Assembly (NCBI RefSeq): GCF_001509475.1 | Contig: NZ_LLZG01000058.1 | Location: 51,367 to 115,366 of the forward strand | Length of the DNA stretch: 64,000 nucleotides | Reading direction: 5' to 3' | Source: Streptomyces regalis | Lineage (GTDB): Bacteria > Actinomycetota > Actinomycetes > Streptomycetales > Streptomycetaceae | Shown here: piece after piece, positions 26,473 to 34,859 of the stretch | How positions within the stretch are numbered: position 1 is the stretch's first letter | Layout: every line of letters starts with the position of its first letter | Translations under genes and position numbers: made by a program | Notes under the pieces: generated by a model | Told to the model about the DNA's origin: nothing | The model's input: the letters and a program-made list of their open reading frames with translations, nothing else | Database searches by the model: none

Positions 26473-27827
26473 CCACGCCCGCGGGTGTCGCGGAGCGGCT
26501 GACCTCCCTCGTCGGGGCGCTGCGCGCGCACGGTGTCCGGATCGGCACCGGCGAGACCGTGGACGCGGCGCAGGCGGTGGAGGCACTCGGCTTCGCGGAC
26601 CGGGAGCTGCTGCGCGAGGGGCTGGCGGCGACGCTGTTGCACGGCACCGGCCAGCGGCAGGTGTTCGACCCGGTCTTCGACCTGTACTTCCCGCGCGGTG
26701 TCGGCGGGCCGGAGCAGAAGGCCGCGGGACGGGACGATCTGCGCGAACGGCTGGCGGCCGCGCTCACGGCCAACGACCACGTGATGATGGGCCGGTTGGC
26801 GGTCGAGGCGGTCGACGGGTTCGGTGGCTACGGTTCCGCGCCGGAGTCTGACGGCTGGTCGTCGTACCAGACGCTCGAACGACTGCGCCCGCAGACCCTG
26901 CTCGCCCGCGTCCGCGACAACATCCGGTCGCAGGGCGGCAGTTCGGGGTTCGCCGACCGGCTGCTGGAGGACGAGATCCGGCAGCGCATCGAGGCGTTCC
27001 GGGCGCTGGTGGCCGCGGAGGCGCGGCGCCGGGTCGCCGAGCGACGGGGCCGGGACGAGATCGCCCGGCGGGCGGTGACTCCGACCGCCGACCGGGTCGA
27101 CTTCCTGTTCGCGGGGAAGGCTCAACTGGCCGAGCTGCGCAGGGCGGTTCAACCACTCGCCCGCAAGCTGGCGACCCGGCTCGCGGCCCGTCGCCGCCGC
27201 GCCTCCCGGGGCTCGATCGATCTACGGCGGACCCTGCGCGGGTCGCTGTCGACGGGTGGGGTGCCGATGAAGCCGGTGCTGCGTCGGCGGCGTCCCGTCC
27301 GCCCCGAACTGGTGCTGCTGTGCGATGTGTCGGGCTCGGTGTCCGGCTTCTCGGACTTCACGATGCTGCTGGTGCAGGCGCTGCACGACCAGTTCAGCAA
27401 GGTGCGCGTGTTCGCCTTCGTCAACCGGATCGACGAGGTGACCGGGCTGCTCGAACGCGGCACCGCCGACCCGGAGGGGCTCAGTGCCCGCATCGAGGCG
27501 GAAGCCACGCTCACCGGCTATCACGGCAGCAGCGACTACGGCATGGCGCTGGGCGAGTTCGCCGAACGGTACGGCGCCGCGGTCGGCCCGCGCACGACCG
27601 TGTTCGTCCTCGGCGACGCCCGCACCAACATGAGCGACCCGAATCTGCCTGCCGTACGGCAGATCGCCGGACGGGCGCGCCGCGTCTACTGGTTGAACCC
27701 CGAGCAGCGCTCCCGCTGGGGCACGGGCGACTCCGCCGCGCCCGACTACGCCGAGCTGGTCGAGATGCACGAGTGCCGCACCGCCCGGCAGCTCAGCGCG
27801 CTGGTGGCGCGCCTGCTGCCCGTGTGA
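26469..27827 (+). CDS. VWA domain protein (CoxE-like)
   Basis: 452 residues from GTG 26469, overlapping the moxR stop (GTGA); the open frame further upstream is a shadow of moxR. The N-terminal half is helical and basic. The C-terminal half is a von Willebrand A domain with MIDAS DVSGSVSG (about 285-292), the conserved Thr/Ser in TGYHGSSDYG and FVLGDARTN. This matches CoxE/YehP-like proteins that act with MoxR ATPases. Metal binding through the DxSxS motif is visible. No client gene follows: the next gene is a broken SDR. Confidence 0.9.
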   Translation: MTTPAGVAERLTSLVGALRAHGVRIGTGETVDAAQAVEALGFADRELLREGLAATLLHGTGQRQVFDPVFDLYFPRGVGGPEQKAAGRDDLRERLAAALTANDHVMMGRLAVEAVDGFGGYGSAPESDGWSSYQTLERLRPQTLLARVRDNIRSQGGSSGFADRLLEDEIRQRIEAFRALVAAEARRRVAERRGRDEIARRAVTPTADRVDFLFAGKAQLAELRRAVQPLARKLATRLAARRRRASRGSIDLRRTLRGSLSTGGVPMKPVLRRRRPVRPELVLLCDVSGSVSGFSDFTMLLVQALHDQFSKVRVFAFVNRIDEVTGLLERGTADPEGLSARIEAEATLTGYHGSSDYGMALGEFAERYGAAVGPRTTVFVLGDARTNMSDPNLPAVRQIAGRARRVYWLNPEQRSRWGTGDSAAPDYAELVEMHECRTARQLSALVARLLPV

Positions 27828-27838
27828 TCGGGAGCTGA

Positions 27839-28341
27839 TCAAGCGGCGGTGAGCTGCGGGTAGAGGGCGCCCTACGCGATCCCGTCGAGGGCCTGGGCCG
27901 CGACACTCTCGGCTGTGGACTTGGGCGCGTCGATGCCGGCGGTCAGGTCGGTGCCGACGTAGCCGACGTGCAGGCCGGTGACCTCGATGCCGCGCGGCTT
28001 CAGGTCGAGGCGCAGCGAGTTGGTCTGTGACCAGAAGGCGGCCTTGGACGCGCTGTGGGAGCCGACGAGGCCGATCCACGACAGCACGGAGTGGACGTTG
28101 AGGATGTGGCCGCCGCCGTTGCGCTCGATGACGGGGACGAAGGCCCGGGTGACCAGGAGCGGTCCGTAGAAGTTGGTCTCGAATTCGCGCCGCACGTCGT
28201 CGACGGGCGAGTCGATGAAGTTCGCGTTCACCTGGCGTACACCTTCTTCGCGCCCCGCTCGTACAGGGCGGCGACCAGGGCGCGGCCGATGCCGCGGCTG
28301 CCGCCGGTGACCAGGGCGACGGAGCCTTCGATGGTGGTCAT
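27839..28341 (-). pseudogene. Short-chain dehydrogenase/reductase, frameshifted with two internal deletions
   Basis: The 5' part (from ATG 28341) reads MTTIEGSVALVTGGSRGIGRALVAAL up to KKVYAR, then a stop. The next homologous block starts in a different frame at about 28230 (NANFIDSPVDDVRREFETNFYGPLLVTRAF) and runs through the catalytic region HSASKAAFWSQTNSLRL to ALDGIA and TAG. After the stop the typical C-terminal end LYPQLTAA continues in frame to TGA at 27839. The co-substrate and NNAG region (about 45 codons) and a C-terminal segment are gone. Intact members are NAD(P)-dependent oxidoreductases of about 240 residues. Confidence 0.85.
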
Positions 28342-28467
28342 GGGTCTCTCCCGGCTGTCTCGGAACACGGACAAGGTCAGGGTCGGCCCCGGAGAAAATC
28401 AGGGTTCATCCCCGATATCCGGTTCCGTGGGCCTTCCGTACGCTCGCCACAAACAGAGGGGGATCCC

Positions 28468-29442
28468 ATGAAGGCAGTGGTTCAGGACCGGTACGGCTCG
28501 GCGGACACGTTGGAGTTCAGGGACTTCGACACTCCGGTGCCGGCGGCCGACGAGGTGCTGGTGCGGGTGCACGCGGCCTCGGTCAACGCCTACGACTGGC
28601 ATCTGATGCACGGCGACCCGAAGATCGCCCGCCTGGTCCTCGGAGTCACCAGGCCGAAGGCCAGGGTCCGGGGCCGGGACTTCGCCGGCCGCGTCGAAGC
28701 GGTGGGCAGCGGGGTCATGGGGCTCAAGCCCGGCGACGAGGTGTTCGGCGAGGCCGACGGCGCGTTCGCGGAGTTCGTGTGCGCAAAGGACACCATGGTG
28801 GGCCCGAAGCCGGCCAACCTGACCTTCGAGCAGGCGGCCGCGATACCCCTGGCGGGGAACACCGCCCTCATCGGGCTGCGGGACGTGGGCCGGGTGCAGC
28901 GGGGCCAGACGGTCCTGGTCAACGGCGCGTCGGGCGGTGTGGGCACGTTCGCCGTGCAGCTGGCCAAGGCGTACGGCGCGGAGGTGACCGCGGTGTGCAG
29001 CACGAGGAACGCGGACCTGGTCCGCTCCCTGGGCGCGGACTACGTCATCGACTACACCCGCGAGGACTTCGCCCGGGGCGGCCGGCGGTACGACGTCGTG
29101 CTGGACCTGGTGGGCAACCACTCGCTGGCCGGGTTCCGGCGCGCGATCACTCCCACCGGCACGCTCGTGCTGTCCGGCGGCGGCGTGTACGAGGGCGGCA
29201 GCATCGTCGGACCGATGGGGCTCTTCTTCAAGAGGCGGCTGGCGGCCCCCTTCGCCCGCCAGCGACTGCTCGAACTCCCGGCCAGGCAAAGCAGGGCGAA
29301 CCTCGCGACGCTGCGCGAACTCGCCGAGTCCGGCCAGATGACCCCGGTCGTCGAGCGGACGTATCCGCTCAGCGAGGCGGCCGAGGCCATCCGGCACCTG
29401 GAGGTGGAGCACGCGCGCGCGAAGATCGTCGTCACCGTGTGA
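28468..29442 (+). CDS. NADPH-dependent oxidoreductase, quinone-reductase-like MDR family
   Basis: 324 residues. The N-terminal GroES-like domain (MKAVVQDRYGSADTLEFRD.. PGDEVFGEADGAFAEFV) is followed by a Rossmann domain with the nucleotide motif VNGASGGVGTFAVQLAKAYGAEVTAVCS (about 151-178). It lacks the zinc ligands of alcohol dehydrogenases, so it belongs to the zinc-independent NAD(P)H:quinone reductase group. HASASVNAYDWHLMHG-like features (SVNAYDWHLMHGDP) are typical. It acts in the cytoplasm on an unknown quinone or enone. It is monocistronic, with ATG 28468 preceded by GAGGGGG. Confidence 0.88.
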   Translation: MKAVVQDRYGSADTLEFRDFDTPVPAADEVLVRVHAASVNAYDWHLMHGDPKIARLVLGVTRPKARVRGRDFAGRVEAVGSGVMGLKPGDEVFGEADGAFAEFVCAKDTMVGPKPANLTFEQAAAIPLAGNTALIGLRDVGRVQRGQTVLVNGASGGVGTFAVQLAKAYGAEVTAVCSTRNADLVRSLGADYVIDYTREDFARGGRRYDVVLDLVGNHSLAGFRRAITPTGTLVLSGGGVYEGGSIVGPMGLFFKRRLAAPFARQRLLELPARQSRANLATLRELAESGQMTPVVERTYPLSEAAEAIRHLEVEHARAKIVVTV

Positions 29443-29466
29443 CGAGCCGGCGCGGGACGGGCGGCG

Positions 29467-29829
29467 CTACTCCTTCTTCGCGTACTCCCTCGCCGTCTGC
29501 CCCTGGAAGTCATAGGCCACGCACTGCTCGTCGCCCACGACCCAGGCGTCGTGTCCGGGCGAGCAGACGAAGACGTCGCCGGGGCCGACTTCCTGTTCGC
29601 CGCCGTCGTCCATGCGGATGTGCATGCGGCCCTGGACGATGTAGCCGTTATGGTGCATCTGACAGCTCTCGGTGCCCGCGATCTGGGCCACGGACTCGGA
29701 CCAGCGCCAGCCGGGCTCGAAGGTCGCCACGGCGAAGTCGAGGTCCGTCATGTGGACGGCTTCGAGGTGGCCGCGCGGGAAATCACGGCGCTCGTCCGGC
29801 TTGTCGAGCGTCTTCACTTCCAAGGTCAT
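29467..29829 (-). CDS. Cupin domain protein
   Basis: 120 residues forming a single small beta-barrel cupin. Motif 1 includes CQMHHNGYIVQGRMHIRMDDGGEQ (about 56-79) and motif 2 is GPGDVFVCSPGHDAWVVGDE (about 82-101). The two His residues in MHHNG and the later His in PGHDAW could bind a metal. Such proteins are often described as cupins of unknown role in Streptomyces. It is oriented toward the MDR gene (24 bases between stops). ATG 29829. Confidence 0.82.
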   Translation of the reverse strand: MTLEVKTLDKPDERRDFPRGHLEAVHMTDLDFAVATFEPGWRWSESVAQIAGTESCQMHHNGYIVQGRMHIRMDDGGEQEVGPGDVFVCSPGHDAWVVGDEQCVAYDFQGQTAREYAKKE

Positions 29830-29969
29830 GACGCGCTCCCTTCCGGCCGCGGATCACCGCGACCGGGGCCGGTCTCCCCGGTGGCCCTGGACACCGCCGT
29901 CGGCGGCCGACCCCCTACCGGTCCATGGTCCGCCCGTCCATCCGGGCCCGCCAATCGGGGAACGTCCGC

Positions 29970-30947
29970 TCAGGCTTGCTTCCCACAGAGCTCGGCGAAG
30001 CGCTCGGCGTCGACATTGCCGCCGGAGATGATCACGCCGACCCGGCGCGGCAGCGCACCCGCCCGGCCGGCGAGCAGGGCGGCCAGCGGGGTGGCGCCGC
30101 TCGGCTCGACGACGATCTTCAGGCGTTCGAACGCGAACCGCATCGCGTCCCGGATCTCGTCGTCGCCGACCAGCGCGATCTCGTCGACGAGCCGCCGGTT
30201 CACGGAGAAGGTGAGCTCGCCCGGCGTGTGCAGGGCCTGGCCGTCGGCGATCGTGTGCGGCACCGGGATGCTGATCCGCCGCCCCGCTTCCAGGGATCGC
30301 TTGGTGTCGTCGCCGGCCTCCGGTTCGACGCCGATCATCCGGATGTCCGGGTGCAGCCCCTTGGCCACCGTGGCGCTGCCGGCGATCAGTCCGCCGCCCC
30401 CGACCGGCGTGACCAGCGCGTCCAACTCCCCTACCTCTTCGAGCAGTTCGAGGGCCGCGGTGCCCTGGCCTGCGATGACATGCGGGTGCTCGTAGGGCGG
30501 GATGAGCGCGAGGCCGCGCTCGGCGGCCAGGGCCTCGCCGATCGCGACGCGGTCGCCGGTGTAGCGGTCGTATGTGACGATCTCGGCGCCGTAGCCGACG
30601 GTCGCCGCCCGCTTCGACGGCGGGGCGTCCTCGGGCATGACGATCACCGCGGTGGTGCCGAGTTCCCGGGCGGCCAGGGCAACGGCCTGGGCGTGGTTGC
30701 CGGACGAGTAGGCGGCGATGCCGCGGTCCAGCTGCTCCGGCGTCAGACGGGAGGCCGCGTTGTAGGCGCCGCGGAACTTGAAGGCGCCGACGCGCTGGAA
30801 GTTCTCGCACTTGAGGAAGACCTCGGCACCGACGAGTTCGTCGAGCGTCCGCGAGCGCAGCACCGGCGTGCGGTGCGCGACGCCCTTGAGCCGCGCGGCG
30901 GCGTCGCGGACGTCGTCGAGGGTGACCGGTGGGGTGGTGGTCGTCAC
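29970..30947 (-). CDS. PLP-dependent threonine/serine dehydratase-like enzyme
   Basis: 325 residues from GTG 30947, fixed by GGAGGA upstream and by overlap with the previous stop. It is a fold-type II PLP enzyme: the Schiff-base Lys is in GAFKFRGAYNA (about 56-66), the phosphate-cradle loop is PVGGGGLIAG (about 180-189), plus AYSSGNHAQAVALAARELG and the C-terminal GVIISGGNVD. There is no C-terminal ACT regulatory domain, so it is the catabolic threonine ammonia-lyase / serine racemase / hydroxyaspartate dehydratase size class. Coupling to a DauR-like regulator suggests amino acid catabolism, possibly of a D- or hydroxy-amino acid. Confidence 0.88.
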   Translation of the reverse strand: MTTTTPPVTLDDVRDAAARLKGVAHRTPVLRSRTLDELVGAEVFLKCENFQRVGAFKFRGAYNAASRLTPEQLDRGIAAYSSGNHAQAVALAARELGTTAVIVMPEDAPPSKRAATVGYGAEIVTYDRYTGDRVAIGEALAAERGLALIPPYEHPHVIAGQGTAALELLEEVGELDALVTPVGGGGLIAGSATVAKGLHPDIRMIGVEPEAGDDTKRSLEAGRRISIPVPHTIADGQALHTPGELTFSVNRRLVDEIALVGDDEIRDAMRFAFERLKIVVEPSGATPLAALLAGRAGALPRRVGVIISGGNVDAERFAELCGKQA

Positions 30948-31771
30948 GCGTGTCCTCCAGGGGATGTCTCGTCGGTCGCTGCAAGGTCCGTCTCGGTCGC
31001 TGCGCGGTCCGTCGCTCGATCCGGCGCCCGGTCCGTCGTGCGGTCCGGCACTCGGTCCGTCACAGCCTGGGCGTCGGCGCGTGCCTGCGACAGATAGCTG
31101 TAGGCGGACGCGCGGGAGATGCCGAGCCGTGCCGCGACCTGTTCGATCGCGCGCCGCACGGCGAAGACGCCCCGCTCGTCCAGGCCGCGGAACAGCTCCA
31201 GGCGCTGGGCGCGGTCGAGAGCGGCCCAACTGCCGTTCTGCCGGAGCTGGTGGGCGTCGAGGATGGCGTCGACGACGGAGTCGATGTCGTTGCCGAAGGT
31301 GGTGACCGGCACGTCGGCCGGGGTGCCGCCGATGCCGGCGAGGGCGCCGAGCAGGGCGTGGGCGTCGCCGACGGCGGTGACGTCCAGGTTGACGCAGAGG
31401 GCACCGAACACGGTGCCCGTGGAGTCCCGCAGCACCATGGTGGACGCCTTGACCAGCTTGCCGCCCCGGGTCCGGGTGACGTAGTTCAGCTCGTCGCCCG
31501 CTCCGTCGCCGCGCGCGACGATCCGCATGCCGATCTCGCTCATCGCCCCGCCCACGGCCCGCCCGGTCACCGAACCGGCCACGGCGACCACGGACTTCTC
31601 CGGCCGCCGGTAGTCATGCAGGACCACCTCGCACATCGGCCCGAACGTGGCCGCGAGACCGTCGATGACCGGCGTCAGCGCGGCGACGATCGCGTCCCGC
31701 TCGGATTCCAGGGCCTGCTCGGCCGCCATCGCGCACTCCTCGTCCGCCCTTGGCTCGGCGTGATACCCCAC
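30944..31771 (-). CDS. YheO/DauR-like PAS-HTH transcriptional regulator
   Basis: 275 residues. The N-terminal YheO-like PAS domain (LAATFGPMCEVVLHDYRRPEKSVVAVAGSVTGRAVGGAMSEIG, about 37-85) is followed by a DauR-type HTH (GVFAVRRAIEQVAARLGISRASAYSYLSQARA, about 203-234). DauR represses D-arginine catabolism in Pseudomonas. Here the stop overlaps the start of the dehydratase, so it likely controls that gene. The last 40 residues are an unusual DR(x)PDR(x)TDR repeat. The start could be ATG 31771 or an internal ATG 14 codons later. Confidence 0.85.
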   Translation of the reverse strand: MGYHAEPRADEECAMAAEQALESERDAIVAALTPVIDGLAATFGPMCEVVLHDYRRPEKSVVAVAGSVTGRAVGGAMSEIGMRIVARGDGAGDELNYVTRTRGGKLVKASTMVLRDSTGTVFGALCVNLDVTAVGDAHALLGALAGIGGTPADVPVTTFGNDIDSVVDAILDAHQLRQNGSWAALDRAQRLELFRGLDERGVFAVRRAIEQVAARLGISRASAYSYLSQARADAQAVTDRVPDRTTDRAPDRATDRAATETDLAATDETSPGGHA

Positions 31772-31792
31772 CGAGCAGCTCCTAGACTATAC

Positions 31793-31821
31793 GTCCAGAG
31801 CTTGTACTGGCAGTCCAGAGC
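31793..31821. promoter_or_regulatory. Direct repeats GTCCAGAGC, 20-bp phase
   Basis: GTCCAGAGC occurs at 31793-31801 and again at 31813-31821, about two helical turns apart, just upstream of the DauR-like gene. This is a plausible dimer or dimer-of-dimers site for autoregulation. No experimental motif for the family is known to me. Confidence 0.4.
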
Positions 31822-31852
31822 ATCCCGGAATGCGGCACGGATCTTGACGAGC

Positions 31853-31880
31853 GGCGTTATGTTACCGGTAACATAGCGCC
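31853..31880. promoter_or_regulatory. 28-bp near-perfect palindromic operator at the MFS start
   Basis: The core 31858-31875 (TATGTTACCGGTAACATA) is a perfect 18-bp palindrome, extended by GGCG/CGCC to 28 bp with one mismatched pair (31857/31876). It ends 3 bases before the MFS ATG. A -35 TTGACG at 31844-31849 and -10 TAACAT at 31869-31874 overlap it. The LacI regulator at 37324-38391 is the likely binder. Confidence 0.7.
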
Positions 31881-31882
31881 TC

Positions 31883-33055
31883 ATGACAGTGACGTCGGCA
31901 CCCCCGCACCCCCGGGTCTTCAGCCCCGCCGCCGTAGTCGCCTCCTGCGTGGGCTTCATGCTCATCGGCGCCCTCCAGGCCCTGTACGGCCCCGCGATTC
32001 CCGCCTTCCGCGAGGAGTTCGGCCTGTCCCCGTCGGCGGCCGGGCTCGGGCTGAGCGCGCACTTCGTCGGCGGGGTGGCCGGCGTGCTGCTCTTCGACCG
32101 GCTCTACGGCCGGATCGGCAACCGGCGGATCCTGGGCGCCTCGTATCTGCTGATGGCCGTCGGCGCGGCCGGATTCGCGCTGGCGCCGAACTGGCCGACC
32201 GCCCTGGCCATGGCCCTGTTGGCCGGGCTCGGCTTCGGCGGTATCGACTACGGCCTCAACCAGCTGTTCGCGGTCGGCTTCGGCCACCGCTCGACCGCGA
32301 TGCTCAACATCCTCAACGCCCACTTCGGCATCGGCGCGATCCTCGGCCCTGCCCTGATCGGCACGGTCGGCGCCGCCCACTACCCGGCCGTCTTCCTCGG
32401 CTTCGCGCTGGCCAACCTGCCGCTGCTGCTGTGCCTGCGCGGCGTACGCGACCGGGCGCCGCAGCCGTCCGAGGCGGCCGGCGAGTCGCACGGCGGTCAG
32501 GTTCTGGCCCGCAGTCTCGGCTCCGTGCTCGCCGTGTTCGTCGCCCTGTACGTCCTGCACGTCGGCATCGAGGCCGGTGTCGGCGGCTGGGAACCGACCC
32601 ATCTGGAGACCGTCGGTTACAGCGCCGGATTCGCCGCGACCGCCACGTCCGTGTACTGGCTGATGATGACGGTCGGCCGCTTCCTGGTCGCCCCGATCGC
32701 GCTGCGTTTCTCGGCCCAGGCCATCATCACCGTCTCGTGCGCGGGCATGACGGTGTGCCTGCTGCTCGCCACTGTCCCCGCACTGGCTCCGTACGCGTAC
32801 GCAGGCGTCGGCCTGTTCATCGCGCCGATCTTCCCGACCGGGCTGCCGTGGCTGAACCGTGCGGCCCCGCAGGCACGCAGAGCGGGAGCGGTGGTCATCG
32901 CCGCCTCCATGGTCGGCGGCGTGGTGGCGGGTCCGGCGTTGGGCAAGGCCATCGAGTGGTCCGGGATCCGCGCGGTCCCGCTCCTGCTGTCCGGTGTCTC
33001 GGCGCTGTGCCTCGCCGCCACGCTCTGGCTGATCCGCAGTACGCGAACTCGCTGA
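31883..33055 (+). CDS. MFS transporter, probable sugar/oligosaccharide permease
   Basis: 390 residues with about twelve membrane segments. Features include the MFS motif-A-like loop FDRLYGRIGNRRILG (about 70-84), and FGGIDYGLNQLFAVGFGHRSTAMLNILNAHFGIGAILGP, which resembles the FucP/GlcP-type glucose/fucose permease subgroup. The gene has no ribosome-binding site before ATG 31883, and the predicted transcription start is within 2-4 bases of it, so the transcript may be leaderless. It precedes two GH35 genes by 37 bases and probably imports galactose or the galactosides they release. Confidence 0.85.
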   Translation: MTVTSAPPHPRVFSPAAVVASCVGFMLIGALQALYGPAIPAFREEFGLSPSAAGLGLSAHFVGGVAGVLLFDRLYGRIGNRRILGASYLLMAVGAAGFALAPNWPTALAMALLAGLGFGGIDYGLNQLFAVGFGHRSTAMLNILNAHFGIGAILGPALIGTVGAAHYPAVFLGFALANLPLLLCLRGVRDRAPQPSEAAGESHGGQVLARSLGSVLAVFVALYVLHVGIEAGVGGWEPTHLETVGYSAGFAATATSVYWLMMTVGRFLVAPIALRFSAQAIITVSCAGMTVCLLLATVPALAPYAYAGVGLFIAPIFPTGLPWLNRAAPQARRAGAVVIAASMVGGVVAGPALGKAIEWSGIRAVPLLLSGVSALCLAATLWLIRSTRTR

Positions 33056-33092
33056 ACCCGCTGCGCACTTCATAGCGAAGGGAAGCTTCCGC

Positions 33093-34859
33093 ATGTCCTC
33101 TCTGACGACGTCCCCCGACGGTTTTCTGCTGCACGGCGAGCCGTTCCGGATCATCTCGGGCGCGATGCACTACTTCCGGATCCACCCCGACCAGTGGGCC
33201 GACCGGCTGCGCAAGGCCCGCTTGATGGGGCTCAACTCGGTGGAGACATACGTACCGTGGAACCTCCACCAGCCCGATCCCGACGGCCCCCTCGTCCTCG
33301 ACGGCTTCCTCGACCTGCCCCGTTATCTGAGCCTCGCCCGCGACGAGGGCCTGCACGTCCTGCTGCGCCCGGGTCCGTTCATCTGCGCCGAGTGGGACGA
33401 CGGCGGTCTGCCCGCGTGGCTGATCGCGGACCACGACATCCGGCTGCGCACCAGCGACCCCCGCTTCACCGGGGCCATCGACCGCTACCTCGACGTCCTG
33501 CTGCCCCCGCTGCTGCCGCACATGGCCGCGGCGGGCGGCCCGGTGATCGCCGTACAGGTGGAGAACGAGTACGGGGCCTACGGCGACGACTCCGCCTACC
33601 TCAAGCACCTCGAACAGGCCTTCCGCTCCCGGGGCGTCGAGGAGTTGCTCTTCACCTGCGACCAGGCCAACCCCGAGCACCTGGCCACCGGGGGCCTTCC
33701 CGGCGTCCTGGCCACGGCCACCTTCGGCAGTCGGGTCGACCAGAATCTGGCGGAGCTGCGCAGGCACCAGCCCGAGGGCCCCTTGATGTGCGCGGAGTTC
33801 TGGATCGGCTGGTTCGATCACTGGGGCGGGCCCCACCATGTGCGGGACGCGGCCGACGCCGCCGCCGACCTGGACCGCCTGCTGTCCGCGGGTGCCTCGG
33901 TCAACATCTACATGTTCCACGGCGGCACCAACTTCGGCTTCACCAACGGCGCCAACCACAAGTACGCCTACGAGCCCACCGTCACGTCCTACGACTACGA
34001 CGCGGCCCTCACCGAGTGCGGCGACCCCGGCCCCAAGTACCACGCCTTCCGCGAGGTCATCGCCCGCCACGCACCGGTCCCCGACGAGCCGGCCCCCGCG
34101 CCCGCCATCAAACTCCCGCCCGTCATCGTCGAGTTGGACCGCCGAGCGCCGCTCCTCCCCCACGCGTCCACCCTCGCCGAACCGGTCCGCACCGACGACC
34201 CGGCCACGATGAACGGCCTGGGCCTGCAGACCGGTTACGCCCTCTACCGCACGACGTTCGAGGCGGCGGGCGACGGTCTGCTGCACTTCGCGGGCGGAGT
34301 CGGCGACCGCGCCCAGGTCTTCGTCGACGGCGCCCCCGTCGGCGTCCTCGAACGCGAACGGCACGACGAGACCCTCCCCGTGCGCGTGCCGCGCCCCGGC
34401 GCCACGCTGGAGGTACTCGTCGAGAACATGGGCGGTGTCAACTACGGCCCCCGCATCGGCGCCCCCAAGGGCCTCCTCGGCCCCGTCTCCTTCAACGGCA
34501 TCCCCCTGCACGGCTGGGACTGCCACCCGCTGCCGCTGGACAGCCTGGACGCGGTGCCGTTCGAGCCGTCAGACGCACCCACGGCCGCCGAACCCGCCTT
34601 CCACCACGGCACCTTCGACGTCGACACCCCGGCCGACACCTTCCTCGCCCTGCCCGGCTGGACCAAGGGCCAGGCCTGGATCAACGGCTTCCACCTCGGC
34701 CGCTACTGGAACCGCGGCCCCCAGCACACCCTGTACGTCCCCGCGCCGGTCCTGCGCCCGGGCACCAACGACCTCGTCGTCCTGGAACTGCACGCCACCA
34801 CCGCCACCCGCGCCCAGCTCACCGACACCGCCGACCTCGGACCGGAGAACACCTGGTGA
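33093..34859 (+). CDS. GH35 beta-galactosidase
   Basis: 588 residues, the size of actinobacterial GH35 enzymes. The TIM-barrel domain (about 8-320) starts FLLHGEPFRIISGAMHYFRIHP. The acid/base Glu is in VIAVQVENEYGAYGD (about 150-164), the nucleophile is in LMCAEFWIGWFDHWGG (about 231-246), and MFHGGTNFGFTNGAN follows. Beta-sandwich galactose-binding-like domains cover the C-terminus (GWTKGQAWINGFHLGRYWNRGPQHTLYVP). There is no signal peptide, so it acts in the cytoplasm on imported beta-galactosides. The stop overlaps the next GH35 start (GTGA). Confidence 0.93.
   Translation: MSSLTTSPDGFLLHGEPFRIISGAMHYFRIHPDQWADRLRKARLMGLNSVETYVPWNLHQPDPDGPLVLDGFLDLPRYLSLARDEGLHVLLRPGPFICAEWDDGGLPAWLIADHDIRLRTSDPRFTGAIDRYLDVLLPPLLPHMAAAGGPVIAVQVENEYGAYGDDSAYLKHLEQAFRSRGVEELLFTCDQANPEHLATGGLPGVLATATFGSRVDQNLAELRRHQPEGPLMCAEFWIGWFDHWGGPHHVRDAADAAADLDRLLSAGASVNIYMFHGGTNFGFTNGANHKYAYEPTVTSYDYDAALTECGDPGPKYHAFREVIARHAPVPDEPAPAPAIKLPPVIVELDRRAPLLPHASTLAEPVRTDDPATMNGLGLQTGYALYRTTFEAAGDGLLHFAGGVGDRAQVFVDGAPVGVLERERHDETLPVRVPRPGATLEVLVENMGGVNYGPRIGAPKGLLGPVSFNGIPLHGWDCHPLPLDSLDAVPFEPSDAPTAAEPAFHHGTFDVDTPADTFLALPGWTKGQAWINGFHLGRYWNRGPQHTLYVPAPVLRPGTNDLVVLELHATTATRAQLTDTADLGPENTW

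Noticed and set aside
25606..27827. MoxR/CoxE-like pair as maturation factors of the molybdenum hydroxylase at 60.9-63.9 kb
   Set aside because: The two are 33 kb apart with no shared control site, and MoxR/VWA pairs have many other clients. Not supported.
33194..34855. The N-terminal 554 residues of a 1343-residue frame over the first GH35
   Set aside because: Shadow of the first GH35 gene, Arg/Pro-rich; the true second GH35 starts at GTG 34856 by stop-start overlap.
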